Positions 1-8,616 of a stretch of 64,000 nt of DNA are shown here, piece by piece. Under the pieces are notes generated by a model that saw only the letters and a program-made list of their open reading frames with translations, searched no databases and was not told the DNA's origin. Where the stretch lies: contig JACPVI010000076.1 of NCBI GenBank assembly GCA_016191815.1, positions 1-64,000 on the forward strand, read 5' to 3'. Made by a program: the position numbers and the translations under genes. Source of the stretch: Myxococcales bacterium. Lineage in GTDB: Bacteria > Myxococcota > Myxococcia > Myxococcales > Myxococcaceae. The first letter of the stretch is position 1, and the number at the start of each line of letters is the position of its first letter.

Positions 1-111
1 GAGCATCCCGACGTTCGATCACCCTCGAGCGATCGCGTCAAGAGCTGCAAAACGCCGATCACGTCGGCGTGGGCGGGCGCCGATTTTCAGGCTCCGCAGG
101 ATGCGAGCCGA

Positions 112-1824
112 TCAGACGCCCCGGTTCCCAACGCAGTAGTGGTAGCTCAGGTTCACCCCGATGGTGGTGCTGGTGACCTGCGTCGCGCAGCCCGCGGCGG
201 AGTAGAAGCTGCCCCCGTCCGAGGTGGTGGAGAGTAAAAGCGGCGTGGCCGCGGACACCGGCGAGGGGTTGCCGTAGGTGTCCTGGCTGCGGAGCTGGGT
301 GTAGCCCGAGCAGGCGCCGGCGGAGATGAACTGCGGCGCGGTCGAGAAGGCGAGCGCCGCCGGAGGCCCCGGGTTGACGGTTTCGTACTGGATGGCCTCG
401 AGGAACGGGACGCCCGCATCCACCACTTGGGCGAAGACCATCCGGTCGTAGGTGCGAACCGTCTTGAAGAATCCGCTGTAGCTGCTGCCCCCGTTGGGAA
501 GCACCGTGGCCGTCACCGGCGTCGAGCAGGTGGAATCGGAGTAGAAGGCGCCCGCATCGCTCCGCTCGAAGGCGCGGTAGTAGAAACCGGCGTCGTCCCG
601 CAGGTAGATGGACCGACCTAACCCGACCGCGAGGTCGGTGGGCGCGGGAACGCCATAGGCCTTGCCGGTCCCGTCCTGGGTTTGCACGGTCAGAGTCGGC
701 GAGCACACGTTGACGCTGGTGGTGACCGCGTTGTTGGTGAACACCAGCCGCACGTAGGCCTTCAAGTTGAGGCTGGCGCCCGTCAGGTTGGGTGCGCTGA
801 CGGAGACGGTGGGCCACCCGGGCTGGGTGTCGAGCCAGCGGAAGGGCTCCGAGTCGGTGCCGGCGGCGATGACGATGCTGGTCCTCGAGCCGCCGCAGTT
901 GGTGCTGGTGGAGAACTTCAAGCCCGCCGAGTTGGTCAGCAGCGTCACCGTGGTGCTGGCCGCCACCTTGGAAGGGTTGCCGTAGGCGTCCTGGGTGCGT
1001 GCCCGCAGCTCCGCCGAGCAGTCCGAGATGGCCGCCTGGGTGCCGTAGCCCTCGATGGCCAGCTTGGCGGGCGCGGCCGCGATCACGGTCTGCACCTGGG
1101 AGGCGGCGATGAAGGTCGGCTCGTCGATGGCCAGAGTGAAAATCTGGGCCCTGGTGGCGCTCCAGTAGAAGCTGGCCGAGGAGCTGCCCGCGGGAACGGT
1201 GACGGTGGTAGTGGCGAGGGCGCAGCCCGGGTCGGAGAAGAACGTCACCCCCTGCGAGGGGTAGAGCGAAAAGGTGGTCGAGGTGGGAACCGGTGCGGGG
1301 GCACCGGCGCTGGTCTGCGTCTCGAAGGTCACCGGCTGTGAGCAAGTGCCGGCGGTGACCGGCTGGGCCAGGGACTTGATGGCCAGCTGCGAGGAGAGCG
1401 CCGGTCCAGCGGTGAAGGCCGTCAGGCCGAGGTTGAATTGGTTCCACGCGCCCGGGCTCCCGGCGGACGGCGCGGTTCGCCACTGCCACTTGTACTGGGT
1501 GCCGGAGGTGAGGCCCGTCACCCTGGTCCAGGGAAACGGCTCGGTGCAGTTGGGCCGCGGAATCGACGGCGAGGAGTAGGTGGCCACGCCGGCGAAGGCC
1601 TGTCCGGTGGGCAACAGCTCGAATTCGAGCTTCAGGGTGCCGTTCTGGGTGCACTCGTAGGGGTTGGCGTTCAGCTCCACCGCCGGGCCCTCGGTGGTGA
1701 GACAGGAGGCGCCCGTGCACAGGGGCAAGGTGTTGAGATTGCGCTGCTGCCCCAGGGTGTGGAAGCCCAGCGCCGGAGTGGCGCCCAACAGGACTGCAGC
1801 TGTCGCCAGCCGGAAGCCCCCCAT
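112..1824 (-). CDS. Secreted protein with repeated Ig-like (filamin/invasin-like) domains
   Basis: This encodes about 570 residues, starting at an ATG preceded by a strong AGGAGG six bases upstream; a longer upstream reading frame exists but is not protein-like. Residues 1-20 form a signal peptide ending in ATPALG. An N-terminal fibronectin-like part (SGTQYKWQWR) is followed by at least three tandem beta-sandwich units. Each unit carries the phrase QDxYGNPS or QDGTGKAYG and a Cys pair, as in Ig-like domains of bacterial surface proteins. No catalytic motif is visible, so it is probably an extracellular or outer-surface structural or adhesive protein. It lies alone and transcribes toward the left window edge. 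The function is not known; the domain reading rests on motif resemblance only. Confidence 0.75.
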   Translation of the reverse strand: MGGFRLATAAVLLGATPALGFHTLGQQRNLNTLPLCTGASCLTTEGPAVELNANPYECTQNGTLKLEFELLPTGQAFAGVATYSSPSIPRPNCTEPFPWTRVTGLTSGTQYKWQWRTAPSAGSPGAWNQFNLGLTAFTAGPALSSQLAIKSLAQPVTAGTCSQPVTFETQTSAGAPAPVPTSTTFSLYPSQGVTFFSDPGCALATTTVTVPAGSSSASFYWSATRAQIFTLAIDEPTFIAASQVQTVIAAAPAKLAIEGYGTQAAISDCSAELRARTQDAYGNPSKVAASTTVTLLTNSAGLKFSTSTNCGGSRTSIVIAAGTDSEPFRWLDTQPGWPTVSVSAPNLTGASLNLKAYVRLVFTNNAVTTSVNVCSPTLTVQTQDGTGKAYGVPAPTDLAVGLGRSIYLRDDAGFYYRAFERSDAGAFYSDSTCSTPVTATVLPNGGSSYSGFFKTVRTYDRMVFAQVVDAGVPFLEAIQYETVNPGPPAALAFSTAPQFISAGACSGYTQLRSQDTYGNPSPVSAATPLLLSTTSDGGSFYSAAGCATQVTSTTIGVNLSYHYCVGNRGV

Positions 1825-1853
1825 GGCTCCTCCTGGAGGTGGCGGCTTGGACT

Positions 1854-2000
1854 TTAGCAGCGCTTGGTGAGCAGTAAGCCTTCGAGGCTGAGGACACGGA
1901 TCTTCGTTCCGTCGATCTCTACCTCTTCGACGTGTCACTTCAGCTCCTCCCACGGATGTCCACACGCGGCAGGAAGCACATCGACGAGCGGGCCGACCGA
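1854..2000 (-). pseudogene. Relic of a nucleotidyltransferase-family gene, C-terminal fragment
   Basis: The minus strand reads VGPLVDVLPAACGHPWEELK, then an in-frame TGA (1935-1937), then HVEEVEIDGTKIRVL and SLEGLLLTK, ending in TAA at 1854-1856. This resembles the C-terminal part of small nucleotidyltransferases of AbiEii/MNT type, which end in an IDG-x-x-I/V-x-V-L-x-x-E-x-L-L-x-x-K stretch. No start or catalytic GS...DxD part is present. The fragment is broken by a stop and cut off at about position 2000, where a different coding sequence on the plus strand begins. Confidence 0.5.
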
Positions 2001-2424
2001 CATCGATGCGCTGGTCGAGCTGAGGCACCTCCGGGGCGACACCTTCCGCGGCGGAGGGACGCCGCGCCGCGACTACCTGGTGTCCTTGGGAATCCCCGAG
2101 CCGGTGGAGGCGGCCCACGCCAGATCGGTGACGCTCTACCTCTTGGACCGCTCCGGCCTGCCCAAAGAGCCCAACCGGAGCGCCCTTTGGGAGACCGACG
2201 GAGGAACGTTCGTTTTTCGCTACACCCAGCCGGTGGAAGACGCAGGGGTCCTGGCCGTGACCGAGACGCACACCGTGGCGCAGATCCGCCCGGTGAAGCT
2301 CGAGCTGTCCAGCCCGGACGACATCATGAATGGCTGCTGCGCCGCGGTCGGGGGCACTCCCTGCCTCGTGGCGCTCGCCTTATATATGCTGAGGAATAGC
2401 AGGCCCCGAGGCCCGTTGGCCTGA
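1864..2424 (+). CDS. Hypothetical ORF, probably a 5'-truncated gene
   Basis: From about position 2000 to 2400 the plus strand has the strong third-position GC bias of the real genes here, for example around RRDYLVSLGIPEPVEAAHAR and DGGTFVFRYTQPVEDAG. The only in-frame ATG, at 1864, lies inside the antisense of the nucleotidyltransferase relic, and the first 45 residues look non-biological. The most likely reading is a gene that lost its 5' end by recombination at about 2000. The tail contains a short hydrophobic stretch (CLVALALYML). No family was recognised. It ends 6 bp before the DUF4175 gene but shares no obvious function with it. Confidence 0.35.
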   Translation: MVSSKPSRLRTRIFVPSISTSSTCHFSSSHGCPHAAGSTSTSGPTDIDALVELRHLRGDTFRGGGTPRRDYLVSLGIPEPVEAAHARSVTLYLLDRSGLPKEPNRSALWETDGGTFVFRYTQPVEDAGVLAVTETHTVAQIRPVKLELSSPDDIMNGCCAAVGGTPCLVALALYMLRNSRPRGPLA

Positions 2425-2430
2425 CGTCGC

Positions 2431-5400
2431 GTGTTTCCAGAGACCTCCAGCGCCCAGGGCCGCGAGAATCCGACCCCCCCTCCCCTTCCCGCGCGCCAGG
2501 AGGTCGGCCACGCCCGGCTGATCCGCGAGGTCCGCTCACACGCCCGCCGGCAGCTCTGGCTCCGCGGCGCGCTGTGGGGGATTTCCGCCGCGCTCTTGCT
2601 CCTCACTGCCGCCGCCTTCGCCGCCCTTGCCTCGCCGCTCGTTGGCCGGCTGCTCGCCTTTGCCGCCCCGCTGGCCTTCCTGGGGCTTTTGCTGTTCCAC
2701 GGAATTTGGGTGGCCTTCTCCCAGGTGGGGGACGATCCCAGGGCCGCGCGGCTCGCGGGCGGTCGGCTCCCTTCGCTCTCCTTCGATCTCCTCGCCGCGG
2801 TCGAGCTTCGGCGCGCCCTGGGGAGGGCCGACGGTTTCTCCAAGCAGCTCGCCCGCGCCTTTCTCGAGCAAGTCGACGCCCAGGCGGGAGCAGCGGACGT
2901 CCGCCTGGTGGTGGATGGAAGACGCGTGCGGCCTGCAGCGGCAGCTTTGAGCGGCGCCTTGCTGCTCGGTTGCGCCGCCATCGTGGCCTGGCCCTCGGCC
3001 TTCCTCCGGGGAGCCCGCGCGGCGCTGCGGGTGGAGGAGACCCCCGTCGGCCAGGCCCGCGAGCCCATCACCGGGGACGTGGAGCTGACCTACCGCTACC
3101 CCGCCTACACCGGGCTGGCCCCCCGCACCGTGCCCGGCACCAGCGGAGAGGTTTCGGCGCCGGCGGGCACCGAGGTGCAGATCTCCACCCGCGCCGACCG
3201 GGAGGTGGCGCGCGCCGAGCTGGTGGTGAACGGAAAGTCGGTGCCCCTCGGAGTGTCCGGGGGCAGGGACCTCTCGGGGAGCTTCGTGGTGGACAAGCCG
3301 GGCCACTACCACTTCGCCTTCCAAAAGCGCAGCGGGAAGGTGGCCGCGCGCGGGCCGGAGGTGCCGATCCACGTGGAGACCGACGCCGCGCCCCAGGTGA
3401 AGCTCGTCTCGCCGCTGGATGAGCTGGAGATCGACCCAGGCGAGAGCGTGACGCTCAGGTACGACGCCAGCGACGACTACGGGCTCTCCAAGCTGGAGCT
3501 GGTCTTCCGTCCGCCGGGGAAGAGCGAGGATCAGCGGGTCCCGCTCAAGCACGACGAGGGCAGGAGGTCCAAGGGCCAGTACGTCTGGGACGTGGGCGCG
3601 CTCGAGCTCGAGCCGGGCCAGCGCGTCACCTACTTCCTCGAGGTGCGCGACAACGACGAGGTGGAGGGGCACAAGAAGGGCGTCTCCCGCACTCAGTCGC
3701 TCAAGCTCTACAGCGCGGCGGAGCACCGGAGGGAGGCGGTGCGGAAAGCAGAGCGCCTGTGGGAACGGATGGTGCTGCACCTGGCCGACCGGCTGGAGGG
3801 GCCCGACCGCGCCCCGGAGAAGGACCTCGGCCGGGTCTCCGCCGCGCAGTCGGTGGACGCCTCGGCCTTCCAGCTCGCCACCGACCTCTTGGAGGCCGCC
3901 CGCGAGCTCTCTGCCCAGCGCGACTCGCCGGAGGAGCTGTACGCGGCGCTGGTCAACATCGGCGAGGCCACCCGGAAGATGGCGATGGGCACCTCCGATG
4001 CCCGGCGGATGTTCTTGCGCTTCCACCGCGCCCGCGGCCTGGAGCTGGACGGAGCGCGGAGGCTGGTCCAGGCGGCGGTGGCGGAGATAGCCGGCACCGA
4101 GCGCAACGTCCTCTATCTGGAGTCGCTCCTCGACCGGCAGAAGATGCGGGAGCTGCGCGAGCTGGCCTTGCAGCTCCAGCGCGACCGCCGCGAGCTGGCC
4201 TCGCTGATCGAGCAGTTCCGCCAGACCAAGGACGAGAAGCTCAAGGAGGACATCCTCCGCGAGGTGCAGAGGATGCGCGAGCGCATCGACGAGCTGATGC
4301 GGAGGATGGGCGAGCTGGCCAAGGGCATCCGCGACGAGCACTTGAACCAGGAGGCCCTGCGCGAGCTGATGCGCGAGCGCGACCTCTCCAGCGCGCTCGA
4401 CGAGATGGAGCGGCTCTTGCGCGAGGGGAAGGTGGAGGAGGCCCTGGCCAAGCTGCAGGAGCTGGCGATGCAGATGGAGGAGATGCTCCAGCAGCTCGAG
4501 GACGCCGAGGAGGACGCCGCCGCCGAGCAGAACCCCGAGCTGACCAGGAAGTTCCAAAAGTTCATCGACGAGCTTCGGGACACCGCCGCGGAGCAGAAGG
4601 AGCTGGCCGAGCGGACCAAGGAGATCCGCGACCGCTACAAGGAGCAGCTAAAGGAACGCCTCAGCCAGAGGGGAAAGACGCTCAAGGAAGAGCTCTTGCG
4701 GAAGGCCGAGGAGGTGGCCAAGGACTACCAGTCACTCTCGCCGGAGCAGCTCCCGCGGGCGGACCAGCACCTCGAGCTGGCGCAGTCGGAATTGGAGAAT
4801 CTCAAGAACGCGCTCAAGGTGGAGGACTACGATTTGGCCGCGCTGGCGGCGGCGCGCGCCAAGGAAGCGGCGAGGAGACTGGCCGATGAGGGCGACAACC
4901 AGCGCCGGCTCGACGAGCGTTTCCAGAACCCGCCGGAGGTGCAGCAGCAGTCCCGCAAGATGGCCGAACGGCTGCGCCACGATGCAACCAAGGTCGAGGA
5001 GATCGACCGCAAGTTGCAAGACCTCTTCCCTCCGCCGGGCTCGATGCTCAGCGAGGAGGACCGGGAGGAGCTTCGCCAGATGTCCGGCGAGCAGCGCGGG
5101 CTGGAGCGGCGCGCCCAGGGCCTCCAGCAGAGGATGGAGGAGATGGATCAGCTCGCTCCCATCTTCGGCGAGGAAGCGCAGGAGCAGATGGGGCAAATCT
5201 CCGAGCGGATGGGCGGCGCCTCCCAGAGGCTGGAGATGAGAGATCCCTCCCGCGGCCACGGCGAGCAGAAAGCCGCGCTGGATCAGCTCCAGCAGTTCCA
5301 GCGCCAGATGCAGCAGTCGAAGGGAAGGGGCGGCAAGGGCGGCGGGCTCCCCCTGCCGATGATGGCCGGGCGGAGGAGGGGCTGGGGGCACCACGACCAG

Positions 5401-5541
5401 GAGCGGGTGGAAATCCCCGACGAGGAACAGTTCCAGGCGCCCAAGGAGCTGCGCAAGGACCTGCTCGAGGCGATGAAGCAGGGTGCGCCCGACAGGTACC
5501 GGGACCAGGTGAAGCGCTACTACGAGGAGCTGGTGAAGTGA
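2431..5541 (+). CDS. DUF4175-type membrane protein with long coiled coil
   Basis: This encodes 1036 residues from a GTG start. Two hydrophobic segments lie near residues 46-66 and 70-92 and a third near 175-190. A beta-rich extracytoplasmic part with Ig-like sections follows (TYRYPAYTGLAPRTVPGTSG; LRYDASDDYGLSKLELVF). A very long charged coiled coil rich in Glu, Arg and Gln then runs from about 430 to 970, and a conserved tail ends RYRDQVKRYYEELVK. This architecture is that of DUF4175 proteins, whose genes often lie beside MoxR, DUF58 and BatA genes, as they do here. The biochemical role is unknown; the cluster suggests an envelope or complex-assembly function. Its last 4 bases overlap the next gene (GTGA), implying translational coupling. 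No convincing ribosome site precedes the GTG, so the exact start is uncertain. Confidence 0.8.
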   Translation: MFPETSSAQGRENPTPPPLPARQEVGHARLIREVRSHARRQLWLRGALWGISAALLLLTAAAFAALASPLVGRLLAFAAPLAFLGLLLFHGIWVAFSQVGDDPRAARLAGGRLPSLSFDLLAAVELRRALGRADGFSKQLARAFLEQVDAQAGAADVRLVVDGRRVRPAAAALSGALLLGCAAIVAWPSAFLRGARAALRVEETPVGQAREPITGDVELTYRYPAYTGLAPRTVPGTSGEVSAPAGTEVQISTRADREVARAELVVNGKSVPLGVSGGRDLSGSFVVDKPGHYHFAFQKRSGKVAARGPEVPIHVETDAAPQVKLVSPLDELEIDPGESVTLRYDASDDYGLSKLELVFRPPGKSEDQRVPLKHDEGRRSKGQYVWDVGALELEPGQRVTYFLEVRDNDEVEGHKKGVSRTQSLKLYSAAEHRREAVRKAERLWERMVLHLADRLEGPDRAPEKDLGRVSAAQSVDASAFQLATDLLEAARELSAQRDSPEELYAALVNIGEATRKMAMGTSDARRMFLRFHRARGLELDGARRLVQAAVAEIAGTERNVLYLESLLDRQKMRELRELALQLQRDRRELASLIEQFRQTKDEKLKEDILREVQRMRERIDELMRRMGELAKGIRDEHLNQEALRELMRERDLSSALDEMERLLREGKVEEALAKLQELAMQMEEMLQQLEDAEEDAAAEQNPELTRKFQKFIDELRDTAAEQKELAERTKEIRDRYKEQLKERLSQRGKTLKEELLRKAEEVAKDYQSLSPEQLPRADQHLELAQSELENLKNALKVEDYDLAALAAARAKEAARRLADEGDNQRRLDERFQNPPEVQQQSRKMAERLRHDATKVEEIDRKLQDLFPPPGSMLSEEDREELRQMSGEQRGLERRAQGLQQRMEEMDQLAPIFGEEAQEQMGQISERMGGASQRLEMRDPSRGHGEQKAALDQLQQFQRQMQQSKGRGGKGGGLPLPMMAGRRRGWGHHDQERVEIPDEEQFQAPKELRKDLLEAMKQGAPDRYRDQVKRYYEELVK

Positions 5542-7271
5542 GGCCGCTTGCCTCGGCGCTCCTGTTGCTCCTCGCCCTCCCGGCGCTCGGGGAGGAGCTG
5601 AGGGCGGAGGCCAAGGCGCGGATCCAGAACCTCGAGCAGCACCTGAACGACTGGGACATCGAGGGAGCCCGGAGCGAGCTGGCCGAGCTGGAGAAGCTGG
5701 TCCCACAGGAAGTCGAGCCCCTGCACTACTTCCGGGGCCGCCTCACCTTCGAGGAGGGCCGCTACCAAGAGGCGGTGGAGGAGCTGGAGCGCGCCCAAGT
5801 GGCGGAGAAGCCCGGCTCCTATCTCAAGCTCGCCAAGGACACCCGGGGGATCGTCCGCGACCACGCCCGCGCCGAGAGCGAGCACTTCGTCTTCTTCTAT
5901 CCCGCGGGGAAGGACGAGATTCTGGCGCCCTACGCGCTGGAGGCCTTGGAGTCCATCCGCTCGGCCCTGCTCCAGGACCTGGGCCACGCTCCCCCGGGCA
6001 AGGTTCGGGTGGAGGTGGTGAACGACGCCAACGAGCTTTCCAAGGTGTCGACCCTCACCAAGGAGCAGATCAAGACCACCGGCACCATCGCCATCTGCAA
6101 GTTCAACAAGCTGATGGTGACCAGCCCCAAGGCGGTGGTGCGCGGCTACGACTGGCTGGACACCCTCTCCCACGAGTACGTGCACCTGGTGGTGTCGCAG
6201 AAGAGCCGCAACACCGTGCCCATCTGGCTCCACGAGGGGCTGGCGAAGTACTTGGAGTCGCGCTGGCGGGGGAAGGCGGGGCAGGCGCTCACCCCGTCGG
6301 TTTTGGCGCTGCTCGGCTCGAGGGTGAGGAAGAACAAGCTCGTCCCCTTCGAGGCGATGCACCCTTCGATCGCGCTCTTGCCGACCGCGGAGGACGCCTC
6401 CACCGCCTTCGCCGAGGTGTTCTTCGCGGTGGAGCTGATCCACCGGGAGCGGGGCAACGAGGGCCTGAGGGCGATCATCGAGGAGCTGTCGCGGGGAAAG
6501 GACGACAAGCGCGCCATCGAGACCGCCACCGGCAAGAGCTTCGCCGCCTTCGAGAAGGCCTGGCTGGCGTACGTGCGGCGGCAGCCGTTTCCCAAGGAGC
6601 TCATCCCGATGTCGGCGCACGAGAAGAAGGAGCTGAGGGACGAGCTTTCCGCCATGGAGAAGGAAAAGAAGGGGCGGGAGATTTCCTTCGGCGACTTTGC
6701 CGAGGTGGAGGAGGTGGAGGCGCGCAAGCTCGCCCACCTAGGAGAGCTGCTCCGCGAGCGGAACCGGGTCCCCGCGGCCGCCGAGGAGTACGGCAAGGCC
6801 CACGCGCTGGTGGGAAATCGCTACGAGTCCGTCTCCAACAAGTACGCGCTCGCGCTGCTCGAGCTGGGGCGCCTCGAAGAGGCGGAGAAGGTGCTGTTGG
6901 GCTCGCTCACCTCCCACCCAGCCACCGCCTCCACCCACGTGCACCTGGGGAGGATCCACCTGCGGCGGAAGGAGTGGCAGAAGGCCCGCGACGCCTACCT
7001 CTCGGCGCTGGCGGCGGACCCGTTCGACCCGGAGATCCACTTCGCCCTCTTCGCGGCGCACGACTCGTTGGGGAAGAAGGAGCTGGCGGAGCGAAACCGG
7101 AAGGCCGCGGCGCGGCTCACTGGCGTCAGGCCCGATGAGGTCCCCAAGTACGCGCGCACCCTTGCCAAGGATTCAGGGAACCTGGCCGACCCGAGCCTGC
7201 CCGCGACCCAGGCGTCCCCGGCGCCTGATGCCGGCCGCATCGTCGAGCCACCGGCGACGCCCACCCGGTAG
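5538..7271 (+). CDS. Secreted TPR protein with gluzincin peptidase (peptidase MA-like) domain
   Basis: The GTG start overlaps the stop of the upstream DUF4175 gene by 4 bases. The 577 residues begin with a signal peptide (LASALLLLLALPALG). TPR-like helices are followed by a zinc metallopeptidase core with HEYVH at 212-216 and a downstream HEG at 232-234, the pattern of gluzincins of the peptidase MA-like family. More TPR units lie in the C-terminal third (AAEEYGKAHALVGNRYESV; AREAY-type repeats), and a Pro/Ala-rich tail ends the protein. A periplasmic or outer-membrane-facing peptidase or scaffold is likely. The substrate is unknown. Position and overlap tie it to the DUF4175-MoxR-DUF58-BatA cluster. 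Confidence 0.82.
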   Translation: MRPLASALLLLLALPALGEELRAEAKARIQNLEQHLNDWDIEGARSELAELEKLVPQEVEPLHYFRGRLTFEEGRYQEAVEELERAQVAEKPGSYLKLAKDTRGIVRDHARAESEHFVFFYPAGKDEILAPYALEALESIRSALLQDLGHAPPGKVRVEVVNDANELSKVSTLTKEQIKTTGTIAICKFNKLMVTSPKAVVRGYDWLDTLSHEYVHLVVSQKSRNTVPIWLHEGLAKYLESRWRGKAGQALTPSVLALLGSRVRKNKLVPFEAMHPSIALLPTAEDASTAFAEVFFAVELIHRERGNEGLRAIIEELSRGKDDKRAIETATGKSFAAFEKAWLAYVRRQPFPKELIPMSAHEKKELRDELSAMEKEKKGREISFGDFAEVEEVEARKLAHLGELLRERNRVPAAAEEYGKAHALVGNRYESVSNKYALALLELGRLEEAEKVLLGSLTSHPATASTHVHLGRIHLRRKEWQKARDAYLSALAADPFDPEIHFALFAAHDSLGKKELAERNRKAAARLTGVRPDEVPKYARTLAKDSGNLADPSLPATQASPAPDAGRIVEPPATPTR

Positions 7272-7372
7272 CCGCCGGGGGCTGGTCTGCCGCGGACATT
7301 GCCGGTAGGCTTCCGGCCTCGGCGCAAGCGATCCGGAGCCCGACCGCCAGCGCCTCGCACTGGGCGCCGCGC

Positions 7373-8497
7373 TCAGGGAGCGCAGGACTTGGCGCCGCCC
7401 TTGTACAGCTGCGGCACGCAGATGCTGAGCGAGACGTTGCCGCTCTCGTAAAGGCAGCAGTACATGGCGCTCGGTTCGGAGGCGCAGTCGGCGTTGCCCT
7501 GGCAAGCCCGGGCCTGGCCCGAGCCGGGGCAGCTCGACGGGAAGGAGAAGGCGCAGCTAGCGCCGCAACCGGCCGAGGCCGAATCCAGGGGACAGAAGGG
7601 GAAGCCACCCGCGCCCAGGGAGAACTGGGCGCAGCAGACCGGAGCGCCACCGGTGGAGCAGTCCTCGGGACCGTCGCAGTCCACCGAGGTGCCGGAGCAG
7701 GCGGCCAGGCACTGCAGCGCGTAGCCGCCGTCGCCGATCACCACGCAGCACTTGTCGCCCCCGCCGCACCAGGTGCCGCCGCAGTCCACCACTCCCACCC
7801 CGCCATCGGGAGGAGGGCAGCGGCCGGTGTCCACCACGCAGGAGCCCCCGCACAGCCGATAGCCCGTGTTGCAGCGCAAACCGCAGGCGCCGTTGAGGCA
7901 GGTGGCGGTGGCGTTGGCCTGGGTGGGGCAAGGGGTGCAGGAGCTGCCGCAGGAGTCCACGCTGGTGTCGCTCGCGCACTGGTTGCCGCAGCGGTGAGTC
8001 CCGCCCGCGCATGCCTCGCACTGGTGGGTGGCCACCTTGCAGACTTCGTTCTGGGCGCACTGCGCCTCGGAAGCGCAGCCGGGCTCGCAGCGCCCGGTCG
8101 CCAAGTCGCAGTACGTCTTCCCGGTGCAGCCGGCGGTGCGGCAATCCGAGAGTGGCAGGCAGCTTCCCTGCTCGCACTTCTCGCTGGAGCCGCAGGCCCG
8201 GCCGCAGGAGCCACAGTGGGCCAGGTCGCTGCTGGTGTCCACGCAGCTCCCGCCGCAGCTCACCCGACCCGAAGAGCAACCGCCGGCGGTCGCGCACTGG
8301 CCTCCGATGCAGCTTTGGCCCGAAACACAGCCAAGGCAGGTCGCCCCTCCCCTGCCGCAGGCGGTGACGTCCTGGACGGTGACGCACTCGTTGCCCCGGC
8401 AGCATCCGGTGCAGGTGGCGGCACCGCAGACGCCGGAGGAAGAAGGACCGCAGGCGGCCAGCAACCCGACCGCGCCGAGAAGCGCCAAGCACCGCAT
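7373..8497 (-). CDS. Cys-rich lipoprotein with Stig1-like repeats
   Basis: This encodes 374 residues from an ATG with GGAGG upstream. The signal ends in a lipobox (GLLAAC, Cys16), so it is predicted to be lipid-anchored. The mature protein is very rich in cysteine. It includes a Stig1-like unit (CGGSCVDTSSDLAHCGSCG), a Cys-rich stretch shared by many myxobacterial secreted proteins (GCTGKTYCDLATGRC), and CGGTWCGGGDKCC further on. A long upstream in-frame extension exists but runs antisense to nothing meaningful and lacks a signal. It faces the DUF4175 operon tail to tail and is followed on the same strand by no other gene. The function is unknown; disulfide-stabilised surface domains are the safest description. 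Confidence 0.75.
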   Translation of the reverse strand: MRCLALLGAVGLLAACGPSSSGVCGAATCTGCCRGNECVTVQDVTACGRGGATCLGCVSGQSCIGGQCATAGGCSSGRVSCGGSCVDTSSDLAHCGSCGRACGSSEKCEQGSCLPLSDCRTAGCTGKTYCDLATGRCEPGCASEAQCAQNEVCKVATHQCEACAGGTHRCGNQCASDTSVDSCGSSCTPCPTQANATATCLNGACGLRCNTGYRLCGGSCVVDTGRCPPPDGGVGVVDCGGTWCGGGDKCCVVIGDGGYALQCLAACSGTSVDCDGPEDCSTGGAPVCCAQFSLGAGGFPFCPLDSASAGCGASCAFSFPSSCPGSGQARACQGNADCASEPSAMYCCLYESGNVSLSICVPQLYKGGAKSCAP

Positions 8498-8616
8498 GGA
8501 GACCTCCGGGGCCGTGGCCCCAGCCCAGGCCACGGCGACGGCCCTGTACCATCCCGCCGCACCTGCGGCAAACGGCGCAGGCCCGGGCAACCAAACGCGA
8601 TGGTCAGCCTCGGCGC

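Noticed and set aside
1935-1937. In-frame TGA in the nucleotidyltransferase relic as a third selenocysteine codon
   Set aside because: The position (ELK-TGA-HVEEVE) is not a Cys in the family, no start or catalytic part is present, and the fragment is broken on the left side, so it is a nonsense mutation in a pseudogene.
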